Counted from the first letter of the stretch, positions 1 through 8,833 are shown. The stretch: DNA of 64,000 bases from Chloroflexota bacterium (GCA_013112575.1 JABFGG010000022.1:1-64000), one strand, 5' to 3'. Notes: a model not told the origin generated them from the letters alone. Translations and numbers: made by a program.

Positions 1-585
1 GACCTGGCCGCAGCAGTGGCAGCCGGCCAGGTGGAACCGGTGATGGTCGGCGGCATGGACGTGGGCCGTTCCCATAACCTGACCGAGATCATCGTGCTGG
101 GCGTGACCAACACCAACCAGCTGCCCTACCGCCTGGGCATCTCGCTGGATCGTGTGGAATTCGACGACCAGAAGGCTGTGGTCACCAAGATCATGGAGAA
201 GCTGCCGGTGCTGCGCTTTTTCATTGACCGCAATGGCCTGGGTATGCAGATGGCCGAGGACATGGAGAAGCTGTACCCCATCAAGGTCGAAGGGATGACT
301 TTTACCCAGCCCAGCAAAGAGCTGTGGTCCGTGGAACTGAAGCTGCGTCTGCAGCGCAAGCAACTGCCGCTGCCGGTCGACAAAGATCTCAGCTACCAGA
401 TCCACAGCATCCGCAAGAAGATCACGGGCAGCAAGAAGGCCACGTTCGACACGCAGGCCAACGAGCGCCATCATGCGGACAAATACTGGGCCCTGGCGCT
501 GGCAGCGTGGACGGTAGCGGCCCCGCCGCCCGACCAGGAAGAAATCGAAGTGTATGACGAACCGGTGGATATCTCACCGTTATAG
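1..585 (+). CDS. Terminase large subunit, C-terminal nuclease part (5' truncated by window)
   Basis: The frame is open at base 1, so only the C-terminal part of the packaging motor is seen. The fragment carries the three acidic clusters of the RNase H-like TerL nuclease: an Asp in GGMDVG, an Asp in FFIDRNG, and a HADKYWALALA-type third motif near the end. This domain cuts concatemeric DNA at the start and end of packaging. The ATPase half is outside the window. The portal gene follows after 11 bases, the normal order in tailed phages. Confidence 0.85.
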   Translation, partial: DLAAAVAAGQVEPVMVGGMDVGRSHNLTEIIVLGVTNTNQLPYRLGISLDRVEFDDQKAVVTKIMEKLPVLRFFIDRNGLGMQMAEDMEKLYPIKVEGMTFTQPSKELWSVELKLRLQRKQLPLPVDKDLSYQIHSIRKKITGSKKATFDTQANERHHADKYWALALAAWTVAAPPPDQEEIEVYDEPVDISPL

Positions 586-596
586 GAGTACCGCAT

Positions 597-2228
597 ATGA
601 GAATAGGACTTACGATCCCCAACCCCATCAAGGCCGTGGCCAGCCGCGTGCTGAGCCGCGAGCTGTCCCAGATCGCGGAGGCCAACGAGACGGCTGATTT
701 GTTGCAAGAGCGCATTGCTGAACTGGAGCTGGCCCTGGAGGATGTGGGTTGGCTGCGCTTTGGCTTCGAAGGCGAGGTGGAGTTCTCCCGCGACGGCCTG
801 CGCAAGATCACGCGCCTGGCCAGGTTGATGTACCTGAAGAACCCGCTGGTGCAGCGCGGTGTCAACGTCAAACGCTTCTACGTGTGGGGCCAGGGCATGA
901 CCGTGGAAGCCAAGAATGAAGAGATCAACGAGGTCATCACCGACTTCAACGAGGATCACAAGAACCGCGTGGAGTTGACCAGCCACCAGGCGCGCATGAT
1001 GAAAGAGGTCGAGCTGGAGACCGACGGCAATATCTTCTTCGTGCTCTTCCCCAATACCTTCACCGGCCGTGTTCGCGCGCGAACCATCCCCTTTGACCAG
1101 ATCGTGAAGGTGATCAGCAACCCGGAGGATGCCAAAGAGCCATGGTACTACCACCGTAAATGGACAGAGCGCCGCACTGATCCCGTCACGGGGGAAGAGA
1201 AGACTTTTCAATGTGAAGCCTACTATCCGGACTGGCGCTACCAACCCAAGGGTGCTAATAAGTCCCTGAGCATCGGCAAGGTGCCGATCGAGTGGAAGTC
1301 CCCTGTCTATCACATCCGTGTGGGTGGCTTCAGCGATTGGATGTTTGGCCTGTCCGAGATCTATGCTGCCATCGACTGGGCGCGGGCCTACAAGAACTTC
1401 CTGGAGGATGTGGCCACGTTGATGCGTGCCTACAGCAAGTTCGCCTGGAAGAAGACCACCAAGGGCGGCAAACGCGGGGTGCAGTCGGCCAAAGAGAAGC
1501 TGGAGTCCACGCTGGGGCAAAGCGGTACTGGCACGGAGAAAAATCCTCCCCCGACTGCCGGCTCGATCTTCATCGGCACGGATGGCAGTGATATGTCCCC
1601 GATCAACGTACGCGGGGCCAGTATTAGCCCGGATGATGGCCGCCGGTTGTTGCTTATGGTGGCCGCCGCCCAGGGCCTGCCAGAGACCTTCTACGGCGAC
1701 ACCGACGTCGGCAACCTGGCCACGGCCAAATCCCTGGACCGCCCCACCGAGCTGAACATGCGCGACCGGCAGACCTTCTGGGGCGACGTGCATCGCGCCA
1801 TTTACGAATTCCAGTTGATCTGGGCTGTCAAAGCCCCCCTAGGCAAGCTGCGCAAACTGGGCAGCGTTGAGCAAACCGTGGAAGCCGGCCTGATCACGGA
1901 GACCATCCAGTGGAATGACGGCGTTGACCCCACGATCAGCATCGATTTCCCCTCCATCCTGGAGCATGATATCGATAAGGTCATCAGCTCGATCGTCAAG
2001 GCTGCCACGCTCAATGGCCAGCAGCCGGCAGGCACCATTCGGTTGCCAGATCTGGCCCGCATGCTGCTTGTGGCCCTGGGCGAGGAGGACGTCGACAAGA
2101 AGATCGAAGAGATGTTCCCCGGCGGCGAAGTGCCAGAAGAAGCTCAGGATGAACCGTTCATCGAGGCGCTGAAGGAGATGCGCGAAACCATGCTGATGAT
2201 CCAGGAGCAATTTGCAGTTCCTAACTAA
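597..2228 (+). CDS. Phage portal protein
   Basis: A 543-residue protein directly after the terminase, preceded by GGAG at a normal distance from the ATG. Its size, its place between terminase and the head morphogenesis gene, and its composition fit a portal that forms the dodecameric DNA channel at the capsid vertex. Suggestive stretches are a segment about incoming virus-like chains (RLMYLKNPLVQRGVNV), a central FPNTFTGRVRARTIPFDQI strand region and an acidic C-terminus. There is no hard catalytic motif, so the call leans on context as well as sequence. Confidence 0.85.
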   Translation: MRIGLTIPNPIKAVASRVLSRELSQIAEANETADLLQERIAELELALEDVGWLRFGFEGEVEFSRDGLRKITRLARLMYLKNPLVQRGVNVKRFYVWGQGMTVEAKNEEINEVITDFNEDHKNRVELTSHQARMMKEVELETDGNIFFVLFPNTFTGRVRARTIPFDQIVKVISNPEDAKEPWYYHRKWTERRTDPVTGEEKTFQCEAYYPDWRYQPKGANKSLSIGKVPIEWKSPVYHIRVGGFSDWMFGLSEIYAAIDWARAYKNFLEDVATLMRAYSKFAWKKTTKGGKRGVQSAKEKLESTLGQSGTGTEKNPPPTAGSIFIGTDGSDMSPINVRGASISPDDGRRLLLMVAAAQGLPETFYGDTDVGNLATAKSLDRPTELNMRDRQTFWGDVHRAIYEFQLIWAVKAPLGKLRKLGSVEQTVEAGLITETIQWNDGVDPTISIDFPSILEHDIDKVISSIVKAATLNGQQPAGTIRLPDLARMLLVALGEEDVDKKIEEMFPGGEVPEEAQDEPFIEALKEMRETMLMIQEQFAVPN

Positions 2229-2253
2229 TCCCCCATTTTCCAAGGAGTTGATC

Positions 2254-2625
2254 ATGGCTGAGAAAACAGAAAAGAAGCAAACGAAAAAGCAGGAGACCAG
2301 GATAGGTGATCTGGCACTGATTCTGGAGGTGGATGTCTCCGAATTGAACGAAAAGCTGGCTCTGGCTGTCACCCAGCGCGAGATCGATCTTGATACCGCC
2401 CTGGATGAAGCTGAGGCCGCGGTCAAGAGTGGGGCCATGATCTGGCCCTGGGACGTGTTGGAGGATGACAAAGAGGAGGGGGAAGAGGGAGAGGATACGG
2501 ATGAAGCAGATGTCACCATGCTATTGGGGCTGATCTCTCAACAACAGACGGCCCACGAGGAGTTGAAGGCCGACTTCGAGCATCTGCTAGAGTGGGCACA
2601 CCGCCGCGGTTACCGCAAGGAATAG
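2254..2625 (+). CDS. Small acidic phage head-region protein, unknown
   Basis: A 123-residue protein. The ATG at 2254 is chosen because AAGGAG lies 7 bases upstream; earlier codons in the frame lack a ribosome site. The first 17 residues are lysine-rich, followed by a short helical region (LILEVDVSELNEKL) and a strongly acidic stretch (EDDKEEGEEGED) near residues 75-90. The layout recalls the later gene at 12091, which also has a basic start, a VSEEEV-type helix and an acidic middle, so the two may be distant paralogues. Function is unknown; a minor head or accessory role is inferred from position. Confidence 0.6.
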   Translation: MAEKTEKKQTKKQETRIGDLALILEVDVSELNEKLALAVTQREIDLDTALDEAEAAVKSGAMIWPWDVLEDDKEEGEEGEDTDEADVTMLLGLISQQQTAHEELKADFEHLLEWAHRRGYRKE

Positions 2626-2629
2626 AACC

Positions 2630-3451
2630 TTGATACCTGTTCAGGCCCCACAGCAACTGATCGCCTCACTCGACTGGCTGATCGAGGCTAACCGCGTTCA
2701 GCAGAAGAACCGCCTACTACGGCCTGTCAGGATCAAGCTGGAGAAGGAGATGCAGGCCGCCTTCCGTGCCCAAGGGCGCGTGTTCATGAAGGAATTCGTC
2801 AAGCTGCAGCCGCGCATCCAGGAGGCCATCGTACCCAGGGATTGGCTGATCGTATTTGCCATCATGGTTGAAGCCACCTTTGAGAACTTCCTGCGGCCGC
2901 TGGAATTCCGTGGCCGGCAGGCGCTTCTCCTCGGCGGCCAGCAATTCATCGCCAGCATTGGGATATCCAACCTGGCCTTTGGCTTGCAGAACCCGCGGGC
3001 CATCTCCTACCTGGAGCAATTTGCGGCCAGCAAGATCACTCGCATTAATGAGACAACCCGCGGCCAACTACAGACGGTGATCACCCAGTCAGCTGCCGAT
3101 GGGTGGAGCTATGATCGCCTGGCTAACGAGATCCGCGACCGCTTTGAGGGATTTGCTATCGGTAAGCCCCAGCAGCACATTCAAAGCCGGGCCCACCTGG
3201 TGGCCGTCACGGAAGTTGGCAACGCTTACGAAGAGGCAGCTCACATCGCGGCGCACGACCTGCAGGCCGGAAATCTTGCCATGCAAAAGCGCTGGTCCAC
3301 GACTGGTGATGATCGGGTGAGTGATGGCTGCCTGGCCAACGAAGCTGAAAGCTGGATTCCTCTCAATCAGTCCCACAACAGTGGCCATCAGAAGCCGCTC
3401 AGATTTCCGGGGTGTCGATGTGCTGAGTTGTACCGCAGGAGGATGGGATGA
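2630..3451 (+). CDS. Mu F-like head morphogenesis protein
   Basis: A 273-residue protein starting with TTG at 2630, with AAGGA about 9 bases upstream. The C-terminus has the hallmark of the phage Mu gpF family: a W-STTGDDRVSDGC stretch, a glycine-containing spacer, then PGCRC close to the end. In related phages this minor head protein joins portal and capsid assembly and may be injected. The gene follows portal and a small protein, as expected. Its last bases overlap the next start (ATGA), suggesting translational coupling. Confidence 0.8.
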   Translation: MIPVQAPQQLIASLDWLIEANRVQQKNRLLRPVRIKLEKEMQAAFRAQGRVFMKEFVKLQPRIQEAIVPRDWLIVFAIMVEATFENFLRPLEFRGRQALLLGGQQFIASIGISNLAFGLQNPRAISYLEQFAASKITRINETTRGQLQTVITQSAADGWSYDRLANEIRDRFEGFAIGKPQQHIQSRAHLVAVTEVGNAYEEAAHIAAHDLQAGNLAMQKRWSTTGDDRVSDGCLANEAESWIPLNQSHNSGHQKPLRFPGCRCAELYRRRMG

Positions 3452-3642
3452 GCGAAAAAGGAGGACAGCGTATAACAGCTATCGAGCGTCTGCAGCTAAG
3501 ATTGCGAAGCCTGAAGGGCAGGGTGGTGATTGTCTATATGCAGATCGACAAGAATGGGGAGCCCGAAGCAATTGCGATACAGGACATTGGAAGAAGCGAA
3601 AGGCTTAGAGATACATCGGACAGAATTAATGAGGAGGATTAA
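3448..3642 (+). CDS. Small basic hypothetical protein
   Basis: A 64-residue protein whose ATG overlaps the stop of the head morphogenesis gene (ATGA), with GGAGG 5 bases before it, so translation is well supported. It is rich in Arg/Lys in the first third and ends acidic. No family is recognised. It is the last phage gene before the AT-rich NACHT insert, so the phage reading direction is interrupted directly after its stop. Confidence 0.6.
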   Translation: MSEKGGQRITAIERLQLRLRSLKGRVVIVYMQIDKNGEPEAIAIQDIGRSERLRDTSDRINEED

Positions 3643-3750
3643 ACGCGCTCATTCAATGTTCATGCCTTCTTGCGAATGAGAAAAAATCTTAACTTGTGTC
3701 GCTCTGGGATTCAAAAACTTATGATAATGCACCATCTAGGTAATATTCCG

Positions 3751-6700
3751 TCAAGTTGATGCCAAGTCCTGCCAAAGCTCGGCTAGCTGAAATAACTTAT
3801 CTCTGGTTTGGCCCGTTTCCCTGTTAGCAGCGGAAATTAATATGCTCCAATCATCTGCAATATCTAGCCATTCGCCAAGTGAATTTGCGTACTGGTATTT
3901 CACAATTCCTGATTTTAAGTTTGATAAATATGCTGCGGCTTCTCTTGCTGATTTTGGCCGATTGCTTACATTGATGGCCAGACGAACGAACCCTACCTCG
4001 TCCTTCAAAAAAAAGACAAACTGTATCAAAATCAGAGGAGGAAGTAAAATTAATATTGCTGCGGCGGTAAGAGCAAATAAGATAATAACAATACCGAAAA
4101 TCGAAAGAAGAGTCCACCCAAAGAACCAAAGGAAGTACGATACGGGAAATGCGAATTTATTAATAAAATGACCTAACGATAAACTAAAAAAAAGCAATTC
4201 AACTATGCCCACAAAACTGAATGAAATCCCCAATAGCCCCAAAAAAGAAAATGCAATTAGAAGCCATGTTCTCCGAAATCTAAATGCGTTGAAAGCTCGA
4301 TGAACGATACTTCGTAGGGCACTGATCGAAAAATCGGAGTAATCAAACACGGGAAGGAGTAATAACAAATTGCAAAACAATCCAAACAAACATAGGCGCA
4401 CTGTAGACAGATCTCCAATTCCGGATTCTCTTCCGACAAAGGAAAATAATGAAGAAAAAAACCAAAAAAGGATCCAAGGGTTATAGAACAGTAATTCCGG
4501 TGTCAATCCTTTCCTTTTTACACGCTTAGCTCCTATGTGAGTTTTACTCATAGAGCTCATCAGAAGAGCAAAAGTAATCGAAACGCCAATAATAAAAAGC
4601 AAGGTTAGCTGGAATGGAATCGTATCTACAAATTCATACACTAGATTGTTGGTCTGCAAAATCCAAACGAATGCAAAAAATAAAATGGGTTGAGTAATCC
4701 AACCGATTGTCAATATTCGATGGTATCTGTTTGTGGATTTCAATGAAGGTTGGAGTGATAGAAGGGAATTGGTAAACCCGAATTTTGAAATAGTTTGTTG
4801 ATTTCCGTACTCCAAGAACAAAGCTTTCCTGAGTGCGGCTAACATCGTGGTTGAAGGATTCCGCAGGAATATAGAGCCCCGAATTGCCGTTTCTCTGAGC
4901 CAGTCAGATTCTTGATTAAGAGCCTCTACTAGTATCTCTGAGGCTGAGAATTCATCAGCCAGCGATAAGCATTCTGTACCTCTCTTTTTGTCCAGTAAAT
5001 TGCCTACCTTGAATTGGCGTTTTATGAATCTTCCAATTATTAGCTTCAATTCCTGAGGAACCTCAGCAATTCTACTTCTGAAGGCGTCTTTTAAGAATCT
5101 CATGCTCTCTATTGCTTCGTCGTGAAAATGAGATTGTGGAATCGTTCGCATACCTATGGAAATTTTTAATTCTGCTATTATTGTGATTTCCTCCAATTGT
5201 TCAATTGGTAGGACCTCACATAATAGAATTAATGTTTCGCGCCACCTATTATCTAAGAATATGCTTTCGAGCGGAATTTCATGTTGATTTAATTGCACAT
5301 AATTTGCTGTAAGATATTCATGGAACCTGCGATGTACAAACCCAAAATAGTTGTCTTCCCCAACACTAGTAATTGCACCGATTTTCGAATAATTTAGGGC
5401 GGATAGAAGTTGGTGGAGGTTGATTTTCTTTATACTTAATTTCGAGTCTTCGTTTTCGATAACCGCCCTAAATAGATCATCCACTCTCGCTTCTAAACCG
5501 ATGTGTGGGGTATCAAGCATCACATAGGCTAATTCGCTGGAGAATTGAAATACTTGATGATCTGTGTATCCAAGTCCTTTTAATCTTGCTTGATCTACTT
5601 CCAGTCTTGTTAGAATAAAATTCTCAAAAAGATCGTATTGCCCTTTAGGAAGCTGCTTATTCTCAAGAATATAGCCGGCTAACAAGCTCAAGTAAAACGG
5701 ATTCTCAATGAGATTAAGCAAATCTTCACGATAAACAATAATCTCTTGCCACATTCTATTTGCCAGGCTTGAATCTTCAATCAAGTATCTCTGTAGTGCT
5801 GATTTTGTTTTGGCTTTGTTGAGAGATTGGATCTCCATCTTCTGACCCACAAATGCCTTGGGTGCTCTGAATGGGCGCGATGCAACCAGTCCTTTGCAGC
5901 CATGTGGTGAATCTATGAATCTGCTCAAAGCGCGACTGTACTCCTTTATTGCATCGCTATCCTCCTTGGCGTCGAGAATTGCTGGGATTTCGTCAAAGCT
6001 ATCAAAAATAAAGAAAAATTCTCCACCCAAAAGCATTGCGTCAAAATGAGTTTCAAAAAAGCGATCAACAATTCTGTCTTGACCTTTAGCTACCTGTTCA
6101 ATAACCCAATTTCGGATATTATCAGCGGATATGTTTTCATATGGAATGTCCAGTGATTTAAGGTTTAAATACAGTGGGACGATGCTTGTCTTTCGATTTG
6201 ACAAGGCACTCTCTTCTGCCATCCGCATCGCAAGATGCCGCAAGGAAACAGTTTTTCCTGAACCTGGATCTCCAATAATTAGAAATGCTCGAGAAGAAGA
6301 GGTCTTTATTGCACTAAATAAGTTTTGTACTTTGCTTCCTTTGGCTGAAATACCAAACAACATCGGAAATAATTGTGAAATTCTTCGCAACACTCCGAAA
6401 ATCTGGGCCTTTTCAGCATATATGTGACCCAAGTGCGACTTTACTTCAACTTGCGCATCAAGTTCAGTAAAATAAAAATCATTCCAGTCACTTGCCGTGT
6501 TTTGCCTAACAAGCTCGACGTAGATGGTCCTAGATACTCTTTTTCGGATATTTATGAAATCCTTGGTAGTTTGATCGTATTGAAGTTTGGATATTGTTGT
6601 CTTTATGATTTCCCAAAACCAGACAGTGAATCTAACTATAAGATTAATTGCTCCGACCGCGGAAAGCAGCAATACTAGAGCAATAATCAAAATCCAATCT

Positions 6701-6756
6701 TCTGGAATTCCAAGAGCGGTAAATAATGCAAATATTTCTTGTAGAGTAAGGTCCAT
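3751..6756 (-). CDS. Membrane-anchored NACHT NTPase (NLR-related), phage cargo
   Basis: A 1001-residue protein on the strand opposite to the head genes. Residues 20-50 hold one or two membrane helices. A P-loop GDPGSGKT lies at about 162-169 and a Walker B FFFIFDSFDE at about 247-256 with the double acidic pattern of NACHT ATPases. A helical region follows (to about 640), then a long hydrophobic part (about 680-920) with several membrane helices, and a soluble tail. Known bacterial NACHT proteins act as anti-phage sensors; membrane action here is inferred. The gene is much richer in A+T than the phage genes on both sides and sits alone between the head-morphogenesis and protease genes, the picture of a recently acquired moron. 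The first ATG is assumed. Confidence 0.85.
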   Translation of the reverse strand: MDLTLQEIFALFTALGIPEDWILIIALVLLLSAVGAINLIVRFTVWFWEIIKTTISKLQYDQTTKDFINIRKRVSRTIYVELVRQNTASDWNDFYFTELDAQVEVKSHLGHIYAEKAQIFGVLRRISQLFPMLFGISAKGSKVQNLFSAIKTSSSRAFLIIGDPGSGKTVSLRHLAMRMAEESALSNRKTSIVPLYLNLKSLDIPYENISADNIRNWVIEQVAKGQDRIVDRFFETHFDAMLLGGEFFFIFDSFDEIPAILDAKEDSDAIKEYSRALSRFIDSPHGCKGLVASRPFRAPKAFVGQKMEIQSLNKAKTKSALQRYLIEDSSLANRMWQEIIVYREDLLNLIENPFYLSLLAGYILENKQLPKGQYDLFENFILTRLEVDQARLKGLGYTDHQVFQFSSELAYVMLDTPHIGLEARVDDLFRAVIENEDSKLSIKKINLHQLLSALNYSKIGAITSVGEDNYFGFVHRRFHEYLTANYVQLNQHEIPLESIFLDNRWRETLILLCEVLPIEQLEEITIIAELKISIGMRTIPQSHFHDEAIESMRFLKDAFRSRIAEVPQELKLIIGRFIKRQFKVGNLLDKKRGTECLSLADEFSASEILVEALNQESDWLRETAIRGSIFLRNPSTTMLAALRKALFLEYGNQQTISKFGFTNSLLSLQPSLKSTNRYHRILTIGWITQPILFFAFVWILQTNNLVYEFVDTIPFQLTLLFIIGVSITFALLMSSMSKTHIGAKRVKRKGLTPELLFYNPWILFWFFSSLFSFVGRESGIGDLSTVRLCLFGLFCNLLLLLPVFDYSDFSISALRSIVHRAFNAFRFRRTWLLIAFSFLGLLGISFSFVGIVELLFFSLSLGHFINKFAFPVSYFLWFFGWTLLSIFGIVIILFALTAAAILILLPPLILIQFVFFLKDEVGFVRLAINVSNRPKSAREAAAYLSNLKSGIVKYQYANSLGEWLDIADDWSILISAANRETGQTRDKLFQLAELWQDLAST

Positions 6757-6993
6757 GTTCTAAAGCTAGATTATCTATAGCTCTCCAACTCACTGAAAAA
6801 ACAAATGGTTCAAGAAAGCAATACCAACTTTATTTCATCGGGAAGTACTCTCATTTTCAATCCCGCTTTGCACTTGTATGATTGATTATAATGCAACTTC
6901 AAAATATTATTTCTAATTTCAAACCCATACAATAATCTTCGCTTTTTAAATCGTTCCCAATTCATGCATTGATTCTGAAGGCATATGTATTAG

Positions 6994-7021
6994 TTGCGTC
7001 ACATTCAAAACTTGCTATAAT
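6994..7021 (+). promoter_or_regulatory. Likely sigma-70 promoter with extended -10
   Basis: TGCTATAAT at 7013-7021 is a perfect -10 hexamer with the extended TG. A weak -35 (TTGCGT, 6994-6999) lies 16 bases upstream. It reads rightward, away from the NACHT gene and towards a strong terminator 100 bases on, so the predicted transcript starts near 7028. Confidence 0.6.
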
Positions 7022-7027
7022 CAATTC

Positions 7028-7175
7028 AACAACTAATACAGCCTTGCGCTGACGCCGCCTAACCCGCGGCCGGTTACCGACACAAAGTGCATCACGATTA
7101 TCATCGTGGGGCGCGGATACAGGGACCACTTCCACTAATCGGATTTTCCGATTGGTCGTAGTGGTCCCTGTTTTT
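7028..7175 (+). ncRNA. Candidate structured small RNA in the capsid operon
   Basis: Between the promoter at 6994-7021 and the terminator at 7119-7177 lies about 150 bases with no convincing reading frame. From about 7045 the base composition jumps from AT-rich to GC-rich. Local pairings are visible: GCCGC with GCGGC around 7055-7071, or alternatively TAACC with GGTTA; CACGAT with ATCGTG around 7093-7108; and a possible closing GCGC/GCGC pair. I do not recognise an RNA family. It could be a free small RNA or an attenuator leader for the protease/capsid genes. Confidence 0.45.
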
Positions 7176-7177
7176 GT
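7119..7177 (+). terminator. Very strong intrinsic terminator
   Basis: A 12-bp perfect outer stem (7119-7130 with 7160-7171, ACAGGGACCACT and its complement) is followed, after a small internal loop, by a second 10-bp stem closed by a 3-base loop. TTTTTGTTT follows. It lies about 70 bases upstream of the protease gene, so late transcription must pass it by read-through or antitermination. Confidence 0.75.
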
Positions 7178-7200
7178 TTAACCCATCCAAGGAGAGTGCC

Positions 7201-7246
7201 TGACGTCCGTTTCACGAACTTAGGGCATTTGCAGGAGGCAAATGCG
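7201..7246 (+). repeat. Twin-hairpin junction element, copy 1
   Basis: TGACG starts the element. Hairpin A is GTCCGT/ACGAAC around loop TTC with one mismatch (7205-7219). The linker is TTAGG. Hairpin B is GCATTTGC/GCAAATGC (7225-7232 and 7238-7245) around the loop AGGAG. The AGGAGG in the loop is the only good ribosome site for the ATG at 7247, so the hairpin can control that start. Confidence 0.7.
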
Positions 7247-8776
7247 ATGAACTACGCGACATGGTTCGCCACCCAACTGAAAGAAGTGCAGCAGCTAATC
7301 GAGACAGAACATGCTGATCTGCACACATCCTTATTGAAGGAACGCTCCAACCTGCGCGTGGCCGAACGTGAACTGAAGCGTGCGGACCTCAGCGAGACGC
7401 TGCAGTCCTTCAAGGAGGCCAAGAACGTGGGGGAATGGCTGGAGGCCAGGCTGCACTCTCACTTTACAGTGATCGCCGATGAGCTGTTCGGAGATGGCAC
7501 GATGACTCGTGACGAGCGTATCGGCCTCTCCGGAGCGATAGGCGAGGCGCTGACCGCTTTCCATAATGCGGTCCAGGCCAATGCCCCGCAGCTGCTCAGG
7601 CGGCCGCCCTGGATGTTCCCCGAAAACGTGCCGGCCCGGCTCACGGAAGCAGATGAGGAAAACGTCGTTGACCTGGTCGAGAGTGACTCTGGCCAGGAGG
7701 CCAACGCCGGCTTTGTCCCCTTGAATGAGGCCGTGGTGCGCCGTGACGGTAGCATCCCGATCAAGCTCATTGGGACGGGCTGGGGGACAGAGGGCTATTA
7801 CAGCGAAGAGGTGCTGACCCGTGACGGGCCGGAGGTCTTCGTTGAAGGCACGCAGATGTTCTGGGACCATCCTACCGTGACGGAGGATGCAGAACGCCCG
7901 GAACGCAGCCTGCGCGACCTGGCTGCTGAGACGATCAGCCCGGCGCGCTTCGATGCCAACGGCGCAGAAGGGCCCGGCTTGTATGCCGAAGCCAAAGTCT
8001 TCGAAGGCTATCGAGAGGAAGTGGATGAGCTGGCCCCTCATATCGGCCTGAGTATCCTGGCCCTGGGGCGAAAGCAGATCGGTGAGGCTGAAGGACGTAC
8101 CGGCCCGATCATCACCGAGATCGTCAAAGCCAGGTCCGTGGACTTCGTGACGAAGGCTGGAGCTGGCGGCAAGGTGGTGGAGTTGTTTGAAGCGGCTCGC
8201 GGCCAGGGCACGGACGGTGCCGAAGGCAACTTGGCGAGTTCGGCGAAGCCGAACGTCGATACGCCCAGGCCCAAAGCAGATCCAAAAACAGAAAAAGGAG
8301 ATCCCCCAATGGCAGACGAAAAAGAACTTCAAGAAGCACAGGAAAAACAGGCTGCAGCTGAGAAGCTTGCTGAAGAGGCCGCGGCAGAGAATGCCCGGTT
8401 GAAGGAAGCCCAGATGCTGCGTGAGGCGAAGGACTGCGCCACTGAAAAGCTGGCCAAGCTGGAGATGCCCGACGTGACGCGCAAGCGCCTGGTCGAGTCC
8501 TTGTCCAGCAACCCGCCCGCGACGGACGAGGGAATGCTGGACAAAGAGAAGTTCCAGGAAGCCATCGATGAAACCCTGAAGGAAGAAGCTGAGTACCTGC
8601 AGGAAGTCTCCGGCAGCGGCCAGATCACCGGCATGGGTGAGGCGGCCAGCACTGATACCACGCCCAAGGATGAGGACGCCGCTCTGGAAGAGATCGAGGA
8701 ATCGCTCCAGGAGTCCTTCGAAGCTATGGACATGCCAGAGAGTGCAGCCAAGATCGCGGCTGGCGGCCGTAGATAG
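7247..8776 (+). CDS. Prohead protease fused to scaffold domain
   Basis: A 509-residue protein if started at ATG 7247, which has AGGAGG 8 bases upstream inside a hairpin loop; a GTG at 7196 is possible but lacks such a site. The central part (about 170-320) resembles Mu gpI-type head maturation proteases: an FWDHP motif, a GLSILALG-type strand and a SVDFVTKAGAGG ending. The last 155 residues are a charged, Ala/Glu-rich coiled coil typical of scaffolds. Function: direct capsid assembly, then trim the scaffold during maturation. A nested start at 8309 would make the scaffold alone. Confidence 0.8.
   Translation: MNYATWFATQLKEVQQLIETEHADLHTSLLKERSNLRVAERELKRADLSETLQSFKEAKNVGEWLEARLHSHFTVIADELFGDGTMTRDERIGLSGAIGEALTAFHNAVQANAPQLLRRPPWMFPENVPARLTEADEENVVDLVESDSGQEANAGFVPLNEAVVRRDGSIPIKLIGTGWGTEGYYSEEVLTRDGPEVFVEGTQMFWDHPTVTEDAERPERSLRDLAAETISPARFDANGAEGPGLYAEAKVFEGYREEVDELAPHIGLSILALGRKQIGEAEGRTGPIITEIVKARSVDFVTKAGAGGKVVELFEAARGQGTDGAEGNLASSAKPNVDTPRPKADPKTEKGDPPMADEKELQEAQEKQAAAEKLAEEAAAENARLKEAQMLREAKDCATEKLAKLEMPDVTRKRLVESLSSNPPATDEGMLDKEKFQEAIDETLKEEAEYLQEVSGSGQITGMGEAASTDTTPKDEDAALEEIEESLQESFEAMDMPESAAKIAAGGRR
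8309..8776 (+). CDS. Nested in-frame scaffold protein
   Basis: Inside the protease gene and in the same frame, ATG at 8309 is preceded by AAAAAGGAGATCCCCCA, a full Shine-Dalgarno at a good distance. Translation from it gives a 155-residue coiled-coil-rich protein equal to the scaffold half. This mirrors the phage lambda C/Nu3 arrangement, where protease-scaffold and free scaffold come from one gene. The preceding residues (proline- and lysine-rich, about 335-355 of the long form) look like a linker. The product itself is an inference from the ribosome site. Confidence 0.65.
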   Translation: MADEKELQEAQEKQAAAEKLAEEAAAENARLKEAQMLREAKDCATEKLAKLEMPDVTRKRLVESLSSNPPATDEGMLDKEKFQEAIDETLKEEAEYLQEVSGSGQITGMGEAASTDTTPKDEDAALEEIEESLQESFEAMDMPESAAKIAAGGRR

Positions 8777-8833
8777 GCTCACGGGCTTCAGAAAAAAAAC
8801 CGAAATAAATTCAACCACTCCAAGGAGTGAATC

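Noticed and set aside
471..1793. Long open frame (440 codons) on the minus strand opposite the portal gene
   Set aside because: It is a shadow of codon bias in a GC-rich gene: no ribosome site, no domain, and the plus strand is clearly coding. The same holds for 7331-8860 and 15439-16632 on the minus strand.
3648..3680. Inverted repeat CTCATTC/GAATGAG between the head gene and the NACHT gene
   Set aside because: The 7-bp stem has a 19-base loop and is followed by A rather than T in the needed direction, so it is not a convincing terminator for either gene.
6757..6993. AT-rich stretch upstream of the NACHT gene as a possible small gene
   Set aside because: No frame longer than about 30 codons with a ribosome site was found; it probably holds only the NACHT promoter, which I could not place with confidence.
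3640..7045. Direct repeats flanking the NACHT insert
   Set aside because: Only a GCGCT match (near 3645 and 7049) was found, which is too short to mean a target duplication.
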